A stretch of DNA of 64,000 nt from Leucobacter sp. UT-8R-CII-1-4 (GTDB taxonomy: Bacteria > Actinomycetota > Actinomycetes > Actinomycetales > Microbacteriaceae), in assembly GCF_030010235.1 (NCBI RefSeq), contig NZ_JASCRS010000003.1:1-64000 (forward strand), in the 5' to 3' direction. The position numbers and the translations under genes are program-made. Within the stretch, counting starts at the first letter, position 1. The number at the start of each line of letters is the position of its first letter. Below the pieces are notes generated by a model, which saw only the letters and a list, made by a program, of their open reading frames with translations, searched no databases and was not told where the DNA came from. Shown piece by piece: positions 17,463-27,474 of the stretch.

Positions 17463-17485
17463 AAGCCTTTTCTAAGGAGCTAGTT

Positions 17486-17569
17486 GTGCTTGACCTCGTC
17501 TACATCTTGGGCGTGATTGTGCTGTTCACAGCCATCGGCCTGCTCGGCAAGGCGGTGGAGAAACTGTGA
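17486..17569 (+). CDS. 27-residue membrane peptide preceding KdpF
   Basis: A GTG-started ORF of 27 codons with a strong TAAGGAGC site six to twelve bases ahead. It begins [14 protein letters not shown] and ends GKAVEKL: one membrane helix with a basic tail. Its TGA stop overlaps the GTG start of kdpF (GTGA at 17566-17569), so the two are translationally coupled. My recollection is that comparable short peptides ending in KxVEKL precede kdpF in other actinobacteria, usually unannotated. It lacks the KPExF ending of KdpF. Possible role: a second small subunit of the Kdp complex, inferred from position. Confidence 0.65.
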   Translation: MLDLVYILGVIVLFTAIGLLGKAVEKL

Positions 17570-17655
17570 TCGTCTTCGACATTGCTGCCGGGCTGCTCGC
17601 AGCCGCCGCCATTGTGTATCTTGTGATCGCCCTCGTGAAACCGGAGCGATTCTAA
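17566..17655 (+). CDS. kdpF: Potassium-transporting ATPase small subunit KdpF
   Basis: A 29-residue single-helix peptide that stabilises the KdpABC complex. The C-terminus [12 protein letters not shown] matches the KdpF consensus of a helix followed by a PExF tail. GTG start inside the preceding ORF's stop; the TAA stop shares its last base with the kdpA ATG (TAATG at 17653-17657). First canonical gene of the kdp operon. Confidence 0.9.
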   Translation: MIVFDIAAGLLAAAAIVYLVIALVKPERF

Positions 17656-19328
17656 TGACCTGGCTGTATGCGATTCTCTCGCTGGCAACTATCGCTGTTC
17701 TGCTCGGGGTACTTTATCGACCATTCGGCGACTACATGGCGTGGGTATACACCGCGAAAAAAGACCTCAAAATTGAACGCGGGATCTACCGGCTTATTGG
17801 TGTTGATGCCGCGTCAGAGCAGAGCTGGCAAGCATATCTGCGCAGTGTGCTCTCGTTTTCTGCCGTTGGCTTGCTGCTCGTTTACGGTCTGCAACGCCTG
17901 CAACAGTGGCTGCCGTACTCGCTTGGCCTCACTGCACCGTCAGAGCACCTCTCGTTTAATACGGCTGCTTCGTTTGTGGGCAACACCAACTGGCAGTCGT
18001 ATGCGCCAGAAAGCACACTCGGCTACACCGTGCAATTTGCGGGCCTTGCCGTGCAGAACTTTGTCTCAGCAGCGGTCGGAATTGCTGTCGCAATCGCGCT
18101 CGTACGTGGGTTCGCCTATCGACGCTCCGGCACCATCGGAAACTTCTGGGTTGACCTCACCCGAGGCACTCTGCGCATCTTGCTACCCATCGCGGTCATT
18201 GGAGCAATTGTGCTCATGGTCGGCGGGGTGATCCAAAACTTCAACGGCTTCACAACTGTCACCACGATCACCGGCGCAACACAGACCATTCCCGGCGGTC
18301 CCACCGCATCACAAGAGGTGATCAAGCTGCTTGGCACCAATGGTGGTGGCTTCTTCAACGCGAACTCCTCGCACCCATTCGAGAATCCAAGTGCTCTCAC
18401 CAATCTGTTCCAGGTGATCTTGATGCTCATGATTCCGTTCTCGCTGCCGCGCACCTTTGGCCGGATGGTCGGCGACAACCGTCAGGGTTACGCCGTGCTC
18501 TCAGTGATGGCCACGCTCTATGTTGCGGCGTTCGCGGCAATGACGTCGCTCGAATCCCTCGGCCTCGGCACGGCGCCCGAGCTTGCTGGCGGCGCACTCG
18601 AAGGTAAAGAAATGCGGCTCGGGGTGATCGGTTCAACTCTCTTCAGCACTACGAGCACCGGCACTTCAACGGGCGCCGTCTCGGCAATGCATGACTCGTA
18701 CACCGCGCTCGGCGGCATGATCCCCATGCTCAACATGATGCTCGGTGAGGTTTCCCCCGGCGGTGTCGGCTCGGGCCTCTACGCCATGCTGGTGCTCGCG
18801 ATTATTGCGGTGTTTATTGCTGGCCTACTGATCGGGCGCACCCCGGAATACCTCGGCAAAAAGATTGGACCGCGAGAAATCAAGCTGGCTGCGCTCTACA
18901 TTCTCGTGATGCCTACCCTCGTGCTCAGCGGCACAGCGCTCAGCTTCGCGCTGCCCGGCGTGCGCGAAGAAATCGCCTCGACTTCAATTCTGAACCCGGG
19001 TATGCACGGCATGTCAGAAGTGCTGTACGCCTTCACCTCGGCAGCAAACAATAACGGTTCAGCTTTTGCCGGGCTTACCGCGAACACCCCTTGGCTCAAC
19101 ACGGCTCTCGGTGTGGTTATTTTGCTCGGGCGGTTTGTACCGATCGTGTTTGTCTTGGCGCTCGCTGGATCACTCGCAGCGCAGGATCGGGTGCCCGCAA
19201 CGGTTGGCACGTTGCCGACCCACCGCCCACTGTTTATTGGGCTGCTCACAACGGTCACCGTGTTGGTTACCGCTCTCACATTTTTCCCTGTTCTGGCGCT
19301 GGGTCCCCTGGCAGAAGGGCTGCTGTAA
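17655..19328 (+). CDS. kdpA: Potassium-transporting ATPase, K+-channel-like subunit A
   Basis: Membrane subunit that selects and conducts K+ in the high-affinity KdpFABC pump, 557 residues, the normal family length. Selectivity-filter-like segments of the repeated membrane-pore-membrane units are visible as [50 protein letters not shown] and [13 protein letters not shown]. The ATG at 17655 is the correct start; the open frame extends upstream to 17517 over kdpF. kdpB follows after three bases. Confidence 0.97.
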   Translation: MTWLYAILSLATIAVLLGVLYRPFGDYMAWVYTAKKDLKIERGIYRLIGVDAASEQSWQAYLRSVLSFSAVGLLLVYGLQRLQQWLPYSLGLTAPSEHLSFNTAASFVGNTNWQSYAPESTLGYTVQFAGLAVQNFVSAAVGIAVAIALVRGFAYRRSGTIGNFWVDLTRGTLRILLPIAVIGAIVLMVGGVIQNFNGFTTVTTITGATQTIPGGPTASQEVIKLLGTNGGGFFNANSSHPFENPSALTNLFQVILMLMIPFSLPRTFGRMVGDNRQGYAVLSVMATLYVAAFAAMTSLESLGLGTAPELAGGALEGKEMRLGVIGSTLFSTTSTGTSTGAVSAMHDSYTALGGMIPMLNMMLGEVSPGGVGSGLYAMLVLAIIAVFIAGLLIGRTPEYLGKKIGPREIKLAALYILVMPTLVLSGTALSFALPGVREEIASTSILNPGMHGMSEVLYAFTSAANNNGSAFAGLTANTPWLNTALGVVILLGRFVPIVFVLALAGSLAAQDRVPATVGTLPTHRPLFIGLLTTVTVLVTALTFFPVLALGPLAEGLL

Positions 19329-19331
19329 ACC

Positions 19332-21521
19332 ATGTCAACAATCACTCTTTCCGAAGCTGATGCCGCGGGGCAAAGCACCGCTCACCCCGCTGAGGGTGCC
19401 GGAGCGAACGGGCACGTTTCAAAGGCCAACGGCTTCTCATGGCAGCAATTACGTTCGGCGCTTCCCGGCGCTTTTCGTAAGCTCAACCCGCGCGAGCAGT
19501 GGCGAAACCCCGTGATGTTCATCGTCTGGGTCGGTGCAGTACTGACCACGGTGCTCGCAATAGCCGAACCATTTCTTGGCGGTCCTGCCGACTCTGGCGG
19601 TACCGCCGTACCGGGCTCATTCACGGCAGCAATCGCTATTTGGCTTTGGCTCACCGTGCTTTTTGCGAACCTGGCCGAATCGGTTGCAGAAGGGCGCGGA
19701 AAAGCGCAGGCAGAGACCCTGCGAAAGACCCGCACCAGCACCGTCGCGCACCGCGTGGAGAATTATGATGCTGCGGGCGATCCAGCAGCGCAGCACACGT
19801 CCACCACCGAGCTTGCGTCTTCTGAGCTCGCCCTTGGCGACACTGTCGTGGTCGCAGCCGGCGAACTCATTCCTGGTGACGGTGACATCGTATGGGGTAT
19901 CGCCTCGGTTGATGAGTCAGCGATCACGGGCGAATCTGCGCCGGTAGTGCGCGAATCGGGCGGCGACCGCTCGGCTGTCACTGGCGGCACCCGGGTGCTC
20001 TCCGACCGAATTGTGGTGCGGATCACTTCAAAACCGGGAGAAACATTTGTTGATCGAATGATCTCATTAGTTGAGGGAGCTGCCAGGCAAAAAACACCCA
20101 ACGAGGTAGCTCTCAACATCTTGCTCGCCTCGCTCTCGATCATCTTTGTTGTGGTTGCGCTGACGCTCAACCCCATCGCTTCGTTCAGCGCAGCACCGGT
20201 GAGCGTGACAGTGCTTACGGCCCTGCTGGTGTGTCTGATTCCGACCACGATTGGCGCGCTACTGAGCGCGATCGGCATTGCCGGCATGGATCGCTTGGTG
20301 CAACGAAATGTGCTTGCGATGTCAGGCAGGGCGGTTGAGGCTGCGGGCGATGTCACCACACTGCTGCTCGATAAAACGGGCACGATCACCTATGGCAATC
20401 GTCGCGCGAGTGAATTTGTGCGGATGGGCGGTGTGCCCGAACAAAAGCTTGTGCGGGCGGCAGCGCTCTCATCGCTTACCGACCCAACCCCAGAGGGCGT
20501 TTCGATCGTTGAACTCGCAGAGAAGGAAGGTGTGGAATTTACCCGGGAAACCGCTGGCGAAATTGTGCCGTTCACGGCGCAGACCCGCATGTCTGGTCTT
20601 GATCTGCCCGATGGATCGCAGATTCGTAAGGGTGCAGGTTCTGCGGTGCTTGCCTGGCTCGAAAGCGACAACCTCGAGCTGAGCAATGATGTGACTGCTG
20701 AACTCAACGGCTACGTCTCTCGAATCTCACAATCTGGTGGCACCCCGCTCGTTGTAGCCAGCAAGGACGCGAGCAGAAACGGTCGTCTGCTCGGTGTTGT
20801 GCACCTAAAAGACGTTGTTAAAACAGGCCTGCCCGAGAAGTTCGCCGAGATGCGATCAATGGGCATTCGCACGGTCATGATCACGGGTGACAACCCGCTC
20901 ACAGCCGCCGCTATTGCCAGAGAGGCTGGCGTAGACGACTTTCTCGCCGAGGCAACCCCCGAAGATAAGCTCGCCTACATTCGCAAAGAACAAGAGGGCG
21001 GCAATCTCGTAGCGATGACCGGCGACGGCACCAACGATGCGCCAGCGCTCGCGCAGGCCGACGTGGGAGTTGCCATGAACTCCGGCACCTCAGCCGCAAA
21101 AGAGGCCGGCAACATGGTCGACCTCGACTCAGACCCGTCAAAGTTGATCGACATTGTTCGCATCGGCAAACAGTTGTTGATCACGCGCGGCGCGCTCACC
21201 ACCTTTTCAATTGCTAATGACCTCGCAAAATACTTCGCGATCATTCCGGCAATGTTCATGGGCGTGTTTCCGCAACTCGCGGCGCTCAACATTATGGGAC
21301 TGCACTCGCCGGCCTCCGCAGTGCTCTCAGCAATCATCTTTAACGCGATTGTGATCGTGTTCCTGATCCCGCTCTCGCTGCGTGGCGTGAAGTATCGGCC
21401 GGGCAATGCCTCGAGCCTGCTCGGACGAAACCTTGCCGTCTACGGCCTCGGTGGCGTCATCACCCCGTTTATTGGCATCTGGCTGCTTGACCTTCTCGTT
21501 CGCCTGATCCCCGGTTTTTAA
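19332..21521 (+). CDS. kdpB: Potassium-transporting P-type ATPase subunit B
   Basis: Catalytic P-type ATPase subunit, 729 residues. The phosphorylated aspartate is D347 in [12 protein letters not shown]; the actuator loop is AITGESAPV; the hinge is [21 protein letters not shown]; the nucleotide domain has FTAQTRMSG and KGAGSAV. An N-terminal extension of about 45 residues rich in Ala/Gly precedes the usual start [18 protein letters not shown]. Couples ATP hydrolysis to K+ uptake through KdpA. Confidence 0.97.
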   Translation: MSTITLSEADAAGQSTAHPAEGAGANGHVSKANGFSWQQLRSALPGAFRKLNPREQWRNPVMFIVWVGAVLTTVLAIAEPFLGGPADSGGTAVPGSFTAAIAIWLWLTVLFANLAESVAEGRGKAQAETLRKTRTSTVAHRVENYDAAGDPAAQHTSTTELASSELALGDTVVVAAGELIPGDGDIVWGIASVDESAITGESAPVVRESGGDRSAVTGGTRVLSDRIVVRITSKPGETFVDRMISLVEGAARQKTPNEVALNILLASLSIIFVVVALTLNPIASFSAAPVSVTVLTALLVCLIPTTIGALLSAIGIAGMDRLVQRNVLAMSGRAVEAAGDVTTLLLDKTGTITYGNRRASEFVRMGGVPEQKLVRAAALSSLTDPTPEGVSIVELAEKEGVEFTRETAGEIVPFTAQTRMSGLDLPDGSQIRKGAGSAVLAWLESDNLELSNDVTAELNGYVSRISQSGGTPLVVASKDASRNGRLLGVVHLKDVVKTGLPEKFAEMRSMGIRTVMITGDNPLTAAAIAREAGVDDFLAEATPEDKLAYIRKEQEGGNLVAMTGDGTNDAPALAQADVGVAMNSGTSAAKEAGNMVDLDSDPSKLIDIVRIGKQLLITRGALTTFSIANDLAKYFAIIPAMFMGVFPQLAALNIMGLHSPASAVLSAIIFNAIVIVFLIPLSLRGVKYRPGNASSLLGRNLAVYGLGGVITPFIGIWLLDLLVRLIPGF

Positions 21522-21548
21522 CCTCAAATTCGAAAGAAGCAATCACTC

Positions 21549-22163
21549 ATGAACGCATCAAGCCGCGGTGCTGGGCGTACCACCTGGGTCGCGATTCGCG
21601 CCATGGCACTTTTCACAGTGCTGCTCGGGGTCGGCTACACCTTTTTGATCACCGGCATCGGCCAAGCTTTCTTGCCCGCACAAGCCAACGGCTCGCTTGT
21701 TAGTGGCGCCGACGGCCAAATAGTTGGCTCTTCGCTCATCGGTCAATCATTCGTAGATCAGTCGGGTGATCCGCTGCCCGAATACTTCCAATCACGACCA
21801 TCGGCAGCCGGTGGTGGTTATGACGGTGCCGCCTCGTCAGGTTCAAATCTTGGCCCTGAGAACCCCGAACTGATTTCGGCGATTACCGAACGCAAGGCGC
21901 AAATCGCTGCCTTTAACGGTGTGAACGAAGCCGTGGTACCCGCCGACGCGGTCACCGCTTCTTCTTCGGGCCTCGACCCACACATCAGCGAGGAGTACGC
22001 TGCGATTCAGATACAACGTGTCGCCAACGAGCGCGGACTCGCAAGCGATACGGTGCGCGAGCTTGTGCAGGCGCACACCAGCAACCGCGCACTCGGATAT
22101 CTGGGAGAAACAACCGTGAATGTTCAAGAGTTGAACATTGCACTAGACAAGCTGAAAGGCTAA
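21549..22163 (+). CDS. kdpC: Potassium-transporting ATPase subunit C
   Basis: Small subunit of the Kdp pump, 204 residues: one N-terminal helix (AMALFTVLLGVGYTFLITGIGQ) and an outer domain with GSSLIGQSF, YFQSRPSAAGGGYDGAASSGSN and LDPHISEEYAAIQIQRVANERG, all KdpC hallmarks. It stabilises the KdpAB assembly and its ATP binding. Followed after three bases by kdpD. Confidence 0.96.
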   Translation: MNASSRGAGRTTWVAIRAMALFTVLLGVGYTFLITGIGQAFLPAQANGSLVSGADGQIVGSSLIGQSFVDQSGDPLPEYFQSRPSAAGGGYDGAASSGSNLGPENPELISAITERKAQIAAFNGVNEAVVPADAVTASSSGLDPHISEEYAAIQIQRVANERGLASDTVRELVQAHTSNRALGYLGETTVNVQELNIALDKLKG

Positions 22164-22166
22164 ATC

Positions 22167-24671
22167 ATGTCGAAGCAGGGGCGGCTCAGCGTGCTGCTCG
22201 GTGCCGCCCCTGGTGTCGGCAAGACATACGCCATGCTTGAGGAGGGCCGGCGCCTACTCGCGGCTGGCCAAGACGTTGTCATCGGCATTGTCGAGACGCA
22301 CGACCGCGCAGCCACAGCCGCGATGACCGAGGGCCTGCCGGCGATCCCCCGAACTCTAATTGCGCACCGCGGAGTGGAACTCGCCGAAATGGATCTCGCC
22401 GCTGTGCTGGCGCGAAAACCCGCCATCGCACTGGTTGATGAACTCGCACACACCAATGCGCCGGGTTCTCGCAACCAAAAACGCTGGCAAGACGTTGCCG
22501 AGCTGCTTGACGCTGGCATCAGCGTGATTTCAACCCTCAACATTCAACATATTGAATCGCTCAACGATGTGGTCGAGCAGATTACCGGGGTGCCGCAGCG
22601 CGAAACGGTGCCCGATAGTTTTCTGCGCAGCGCCGACCAGATTGAAGTCGTCGACCTTGCGCCGCAGTCACTGCGTGATCGACTGAGCAGCGGCGTGGTC
22701 TACCCCGCCGAGCGGATCGATGCAGCCCTTTCGAACTATTTCAGGCTCGGCAATCTCACGGCGCTGCGCGAGCTTGCACTAATTTGGCTCGCAGACGAGG
22801 TCGACCAAGCGCTTAAGGGGTACCGCGAAGCGCACAGCATCGACAGCATTTGGGAGGCGCGCGAACGAGTCGTCGTTGCGCTGACCGGTGGACCGGAGGG
22901 TGAGACGCTGCTTCGCCGGGGGGCGAGGATCGCCGCGCGTTCGGCAGGTGGCGAGCTCATTGCAGTGCATGTCACCAGCCAAGACGGCTTGCGCTCTGCC
23001 GACCCGGCCGCGCTGGCCGAACAGCGCTCACTCGTCGAAAAACTCAATGGCACTTATCACCAGGTTATTGGCGAAGACATTCCGGGCGCGCTTGTCGCCT
23101 TTGCTCGTTCGGTAAACGCGAGTCAGCTGATTCTTGGCGCGAGTAGGCGCGGTCGACTCGCCGCCCTCTTTGCCGGGCCCGGAATCGGTGCGACCGTGGT
23201 GCGCGAATCAGGCGATATCGACGTACATATGGTGAATCACGCAGAGGCTGGGCGCGCACTCGCGCTGCCGCCGCTGACTGGTTCGCTCACTTTGAAACGA
23301 AGAATCCTTGGCTTGGTCGTTGCGCTACTTGGCGGGCCTGCCTTGACCGGGGTGCTGATGCTGTTGCGCAGCCCTGATTCGATCACCACCGATGTGCTCA
23401 GTTACCAATTGCTCGTAGTGGTGGTGGCGCTGATTGGCGGGTTCTGGCCCGCAGTGTTCGCCGCGGTGCTCTCTGGCTTCACGCTCGATTTCTTTTTTAT
23501 CGAGCCCCTGTTTACGGTGCACATTCATAACCCTCATCACCTGCTTTCGCTGGGCCTCTACGTGCTGATTGCGAGCCTCGTAAGTTTTGTGGTGGATCGC
23601 GCGGCCCACTTCACTCGAGCAGCACGGCGCTCAGCTGCCGAGGCTGAATTGATTCAAACCATCGCCGGCAGTGTGCTGCGCGGCGACAATGCTATTCAGG
23701 CGTTGATTGATCGAACCCGGGAAGCATTTCAGTTGCCCGGTGTGCGATTGCTCTCCGGCGGCCAGCTGGTGGCAGCGTCTGGCGAGCCTGTGCCTGACAA
23801 CCATCACACCACTATTCGTATTGACGAAGAAACGGTACTTGAGTTGCATGGCCCAGATCTTGCGGCCTCAGATCAGCGCCTTCTCGCTGTCGTGACCGCC
23901 CAACTTTCGGCAGCGATTGAGCATCAGCACCTTGCGCTCACGGCAGAACAGATCGAACCAATTGCCGCTTCTGACCGGGTGCGCGGCGCGCTGCTATCTG
24001 CCCTCAGCCATGATTTACGCAGACCTGTCGCTGCGGCGAGCGCAGCGATTGGAGGGTTGCGGGCTGCTGGCGCCAAACTTTCGGCAGAAGACACTCAAGA
24101 GTTGCTCGTCACCGCCGAGGAAAGCCTTGAAGCGCTTGCGACGCTGCTGACACATCTGCTCGATGTCAGTCGGCTGCAAGCGGGAGTGCTCACCATTGCC
24201 GCCCTGCCAACCGACCCTGCCGAGACCATTGCGCCCGCTCTTGATGAGTTGCAGCTTGGCCCTGGTGAGGTCACTCTCTCGCTCGCGCACGGCGACGCGC
24301 TTGCTGAGGCTGATCCGGTGTTGCTGCAGCGGGTGCTGGTGAATCTGCTGACCAATGCTCATCGTTTTAGCCCAGCGGATCGCCCGATCATCATCGGTAC
24401 GAGCACGTTTGCCGACAACCTTGAGATCAGGGTTGTTGACCACGGCCCCGGTATTCCGCTCGAAAAACGCGATGATGTCTTTTTGCCTTTCCAGCGGCTC
24501 GGAGACACCGACAATTCGACAGGTCTTGGCCTTGGCCTCGCGCTTTCGCGGGGTTTTGTTGAGGCTATGCACGGCACGCTTGTTCCCGAGGACACTCCAG
24601 GTGGAGGCCTCACAATGGTGATATCTCTACCGCTAGTTCGGCACCCCTCTGCGCAGAAAGATGACTCATGA
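22167..24671 (+). CDS. kdpD: Osmosensitive K+ channel sensor kinase
   Basis: Sensor kinase/phosphatase of 834 residues with full family layout: N-terminal KdpD domain with Walker A GAAPGVGKTYAML and IALVDELAHTNAPGSR; a universal-stress-protein-like domain (about 240-370), which binds c-di-AMP in some Firmicutes; four helices of the DUF4118 membrane block (about 380-480); a GAF-like linker; then HisKA with LLSALSHDLRRPV and HATPase with VNLLTNAHRFSP and STGLGLGLALSRGF. The stop overlaps kdpE as ATGA. Confidence 0.95.
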   Translation: MSKQGRLSVLLGAAPGVGKTYAMLEEGRRLLAAGQDVVIGIVETHDRAATAAMTEGLPAIPRTLIAHRGVELAEMDLAAVLARKPAIALVDELAHTNAPGSRNQKRWQDVAELLDAGISVISTLNIQHIESLNDVVEQITGVPQRETVPDSFLRSADQIEVVDLAPQSLRDRLSSGVVYPAERIDAALSNYFRLGNLTALRELALIWLADEVDQALKGYREAHSIDSIWEARERVVVALTGGPEGETLLRRGARIAARSAGGELIAVHVTSQDGLRSADPAALAEQRSLVEKLNGTYHQVIGEDIPGALVAFARSVNASQLILGASRRGRLAALFAGPGIGATVVRESGDIDVHMVNHAEAGRALALPPLTGSLTLKRRILGLVVALLGGPALTGVLMLLRSPDSITTDVLSYQLLVVVVALIGGFWPAVFAAVLSGFTLDFFFIEPLFTVHIHNPHHLLSLGLYVLIASLVSFVVDRAAHFTRAARRSAAEAELIQTIAGSVLRGDNAIQALIDRTREAFQLPGVRLLSGGQLVAASGEPVPDNHHTTIRIDEETVLELHGPDLAASDQRLLAVVTAQLSAAIEHQHLALTAEQIEPIAASDRVRGALLSALSHDLRRPVAAASAAIGGLRAAGAKLSAEDTQELLVTAEESLEALATLLTHLLDVSRLQAGVLTIAALPTDPAETIAPALDELQLGPGEVTLSLAHGDALAEADPVLLQRVLVNLLTNAHRFSPADRPIIIGTSTFADNLEIRVVDHGPGIPLEKRDDVFLPFQRLGDTDNSTGLGLGLALSRGFVEAMHGTLVPEDTPGGGLTMVISLPLVRHPSAQKDDS

Positions 24672-25369
24672 AAATCTTGATCGCCGACGATGATCCGCAG
24701 ATTCTGCGTGCCCTGCGAATCACGCTCAGCGCGAAGGGTTACCAGGTGGTCACCGCGAATGATGGTGCGCAAGCGATCAGCGCTGCCATTGAGCAGCACC
24801 CCGATATCTTTTTGCTTGACCTGGGCATGCCGAATCTGAACGGCCTGGAAGTGATCGAAGCTATTCGGGGCTGGTCGAGTTCGCCGATTTTGGTGGTTTC
24901 TGGTCGCGCGGGGGCAGCTGACAAGGTTGAAGCTCTCGATGCCGGTGCGGATGACTACATTACGAAACCCTTCGCGATCGAAGAACTTCTCGCCCGGATT
25001 CGCGCGCTTTCTCGCCGCGTGCCACAGGATGCAAGCAGCCCGGTGGTGCGGCTCGGTGATGTCACGATTGATTTGGCTGCACACAGTGTCACCCGGTCGA
25101 ATAGCGAAGGGTCAAAGCAGCTGCGGCTCACCCCAACCGAGTGGCAATTCATCGAAATTCTGATCCGCAATGCGGGCAAGTTGGTCACGAGACAAACCGT
25201 GCTCACCACGATTTGGGGCACTGAGCACGCCGAGGATACGGGCTACCTTCGCCTCTATGTGTCTCAGTTGCGCAGAAAGCTTGAGGACGACCCGGCAAAT
25301 CCACGCTACATTTTGACCGAACCCGGCATGGGTTACCGGTTGGCGGGGGTCACCACCGATTCTGTCTAG
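24668..25369 (+). CDS. kdpE: KDP operon response regulator
   Basis: OmpR-type regulator of 233 residues activated by KdpD under K+ limitation. Receiver: KILIADDDPQILRAL, phospho-aspartate in IFLLDLGMPNLNG, VVSGR, and lysine in DYITKPFAIEELL. Winged helix: LRLTPTEWQFIEILIRNAGKLVTR to YVSQLRRKLEDDPANPRYILTEPGMGYRL. Being the last gene of the operon, autoregulation with the pump genes is expected. Confidence 0.95.
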   Translation: MKILIADDDPQILRALRITLSAKGYQVVTANDGAQAISAAIEQHPDIFLLDLGMPNLNGLEVIEAIRGWSSSPILVVSGRAGAADKVEALDAGADDYITKPFAIEELLARIRALSRRVPQDASSPVVRLGDVTIDLAAHSVTRSNSEGSKQLRLTPTEWQFIEILIRNAGKLVTRQTVLTTIWGTEHAEDTGYLRLYVSQLRRKLEDDPANPRYILTEPGMGYRLAGVTTDSV

Positions 25370-25409
25370 GGCATGGCGCTGCCCTGTGCACTGGCGAGAA
25401 TTCACGCCA
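25369..25409 (+). terminator. Two short hairpins after kdpE
   Basis: GGGCA-TGGCGC-TGCCC (25369-25384) begins on the last base of the kdpE stop; TGGCG-AGAATTCA-CGCCA (25392-25409) follows. There is no T-run, as often in actinobacterial RNA ends. Weak evidence for transcription end of the kdp operon. Confidence 0.35.
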
Positions 25410-25501
25410 CAGTCGTCAAAACTCGGCTAGGTTTTGTACAACTACATTGCTGATTCGCTCCGCAGTGTTGATCGACAATGATGCCGATACCAAGGAGTCC
25501 C

Positions 25502-26581
25502 ATGCCAGGCACCCCCACTCTTTCTGAACGAATCACACGATCAGTGATTCGCACGCTCGGCTCGTTGCCGGAGGGCATGCAGCGTGCAATCGCAGGCAAA
25601 CCGGTGGTGGTTGATGGCCAGCAGCTTTACACAGAGGTGCAAATGGCATTGCGGCTGCTCAACGCACTGCCCGACTCAGACTTTTCAACTTTGCCTCTGC
25701 CAAAGGCGCGTGAGCAGATCGACGCCGAAGCACGCATTTTCGGTGGCTCGCACAGTGTTGCAGAGGTGGCCGACTTTACGATTCCCACCAGGGGTGGCGG
25801 CGTCGCTGCCAGACGCTACTCAAATGTGCCTGCGCATCAGCGCACCGGAACTGTGTTGTATTTTCACGGTGGCGGCTGGGTGGTTGGCAGCCTCGATTCA
25901 GCAGATTCGGTGTGCCGCTTTATCGCCGCAAATTCGACGCTTGAAGTGATTTCTGTCGACTACCGCCTCGCTCCAGAGCACCCGTTTCCGGCGGGAGCAG
26001 AAGACGCGATTGATGCCTATTTCTGGCTTCGAGAGGAACGCGATGGCGAACCGATAGCGGTGGCTGGCGATAGCGCCGGCGGTAATCTCAGCGCGGTGGT
26101 GTGCCTTGCCACGGCTGATGATCCGCTTGGCCCACCAGATTTTCAACTCCTGTTTTTTCCGGTCACCGATCTCTCTGAGAAAAGCGGATCGTACGCACTT
26201 TTTGCCGAAGGCTATTTTCTGACAGAAGCCCAGATGGATTGGTATCGGGAGCACTACCTGCCCTCACCAGATGACGCTCTGAATCCGCTCGCATCACCGC
26301 TCCTGGCAGAGCAGAGCCTGCTCTCGAAGATGCCACCGGCCCACGTCGCTGTGTCAGGTTTTGACGTGTTGCGCGATGAGGGGGTCGCCTACGCGAAACG
26401 CTTACAGGGGGCCGGTGTACCGACCACCCTGCAGCTTGTTGAGGGTCATATTCACGCGTTCGTGAATGCGACCGGAGTTGGCAAGTTGAGCGCCAAGGCA
26501 CTCGCCGAATCGGTGCGATTCTTGGAGCAAGGCTTGCGGGCAAACGCAGCTTCGCCTCCTGAAAACCCAGCTACTCCTTAA
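25502..26581 (+). CDS. Alpha/beta-hydrolase, hormone-sensitive-lipase family
   Basis: Cytoplasmic esterase of 359 residues. The oxyanion-hole motif is HGGGWVVGS, the nucleophile elbow is VAGDSAGGNLSAVV, the acid is in VSGFDVLRDEG and the base in VEGHIHAFVN. These give family IV (HSL-type) carboxylesterase. The ATG at 25502 follows AAGGAG at 25493-25498. The last 11 bases overlap the end of the convergent RpiR gene. Substrate not deducible. Confidence 0.88.
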   Translation: MPGTPTLSERITRSVIRTLGSLPEGMQRAIAGKPVVVDGQQLYTEVQMALRLLNALPDSDFSTLPLPKAREQIDAEARIFGGSHSVAEVADFTIPTRGGGVAARRYSNVPAHQRTGTVLYFHGGGWVVGSLDSADSVCRFIAANSTLEVISVDYRLAPEHPFPAGAEDAIDAYFWLREERDGEPIAVAGDSAGGNLSAVVCLATADDPLGPPDFQLLFFPVTDLSEKSGSYALFAEGYFLTEAQMDWYREHYLPSPDDALNPLASPLLAEQSLLSKMPPAHVAVSGFDVLRDEGVAYAKRLQGAGVPTTLQLVEGHIHAFVNATGVGKLSAKALAESVRFLEQGLRANAASPPENPATP

Positions 26582-27473
26582 TCGCGCTTGCCAGCACAGC
26601 AAGCGCCGCTGCTCGAGCTTCTACGCCTCGTTCGCCACGACGTTCGACGAAGAGATCGACCAATTCTTCGCTGAGCAGCATGAGTGCCGCTCGTGAGGTG
26701 TGAATGAGTTCGTCGCTAAAGCTGTCATTGATCGGTGGCACCACAAGCACAGTGTCGGCGAGCTCAACCACTGCTGAACGAGCAAATGACGTGAACGCGA
26801 TGACGGTCGCGCCACTCTCGCGCGCCGACTCCATCGTGTCGAGGGTTTGTCGGTTCGCGCCAGACCCTGAAAACACGATGCAGGCTGAGCCCGCGCCAAG
26901 TTGCCGAGCCGCGATCTGCTGCGCGAGTGGGTCGGTGAAGTATTCAACCGAGCGACCGGCAGCATTCAAACGCATCACAAGTGCGAGGCCGAGTGGCCCT
27001 GACAGGCCGTTCGCCACAACGAGCACCCGTGCAGCACTATCGAGCGTTGCCAAGAATGTTTCAACCGAATCAGCAGTGAGCGCAGAGGTGGTGTCGCCGA
27101 GCCGAGCGGCAACCTGCGCCACCCGTGAGCGCAGCACACCAAGGGCTGACGTATCAGTGTTTGGCGCTGAGCCTGCCACGCGAACACCCGCTGCTACACT
27201 CGCGGCGGCGCTCGCTGTCTCAAGCGCAAGCTCTTGCACAAGCGCAACCCGTAACTGCGGGTATCCCTCATAGCCGAGCGATTGCGCGGCACGGATCACG
27301 GTGGTTCGGCCCACGCCTACCCATTCGGCTAGCTCTTGCGCAGTGAGTTCGACAGCGCGGCCCCGATCTTGCGCGATCGCCTCAGCCACTCGGCGCTCGG
27401 TGCGCTGCAGAGCGGGGGCAAGCGATGCAATACGCACGCTCGGGCGAGCATCGTTTGCTCCGTTCCAAGCCAT
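26571..27473 (-). CDS. MurR/RpiR-family regulator with SIS domain
   Basis: Regulator of 300 residues: N-terminal HTH_6 domain with GVGRTTVIRAAQSLGYEGYPQLRVAL and a C-terminal sugar-phosphate isomerase (SIS) domain with VLVVANGLSGPLGLALVMRLNAAG and CIVFSGSGANRQTLD. SIS domains of this family bind phosphosugars. Last gene of the phosphonate-type transporter operon and likely its regulator, which suggests that the ligand carries a phosphate or phosphonate on a sugar-like body. Confidence 0.87.
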   Translation of the reverse strand: MAWNGANDARPSVRIASLAPALQRTERRVAEAIAQDRGRAVELTAQELAEWVGVGRTTVIRAAQSLGYEGYPQLRVALVQELALETASAAASVAAGVRVAGSAPNTDTSALGVLRSRVAQVAARLGDTTSALTADSVETFLATLDSAARVLVVANGLSGPLGLALVMRLNAAGRSVEYFTDPLAQQIAARQLGAGSACIVFSGSGANRQTLDTMESARESGATVIAFTSFARSAVVELADTVLVVPPINDSFSDELIHTSRAALMLLSEELVDLFVERRGERGVEARAAALAVLASAIKE

Positions 27474-27474
27474 T

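Noticed and set aside
17254-17485. A ydaO-type c-di-AMP riboswitch in front of the kdp operon.
   Set aside because: I could not find the conserved ydaO core segments; only two simple hairpins are seen.
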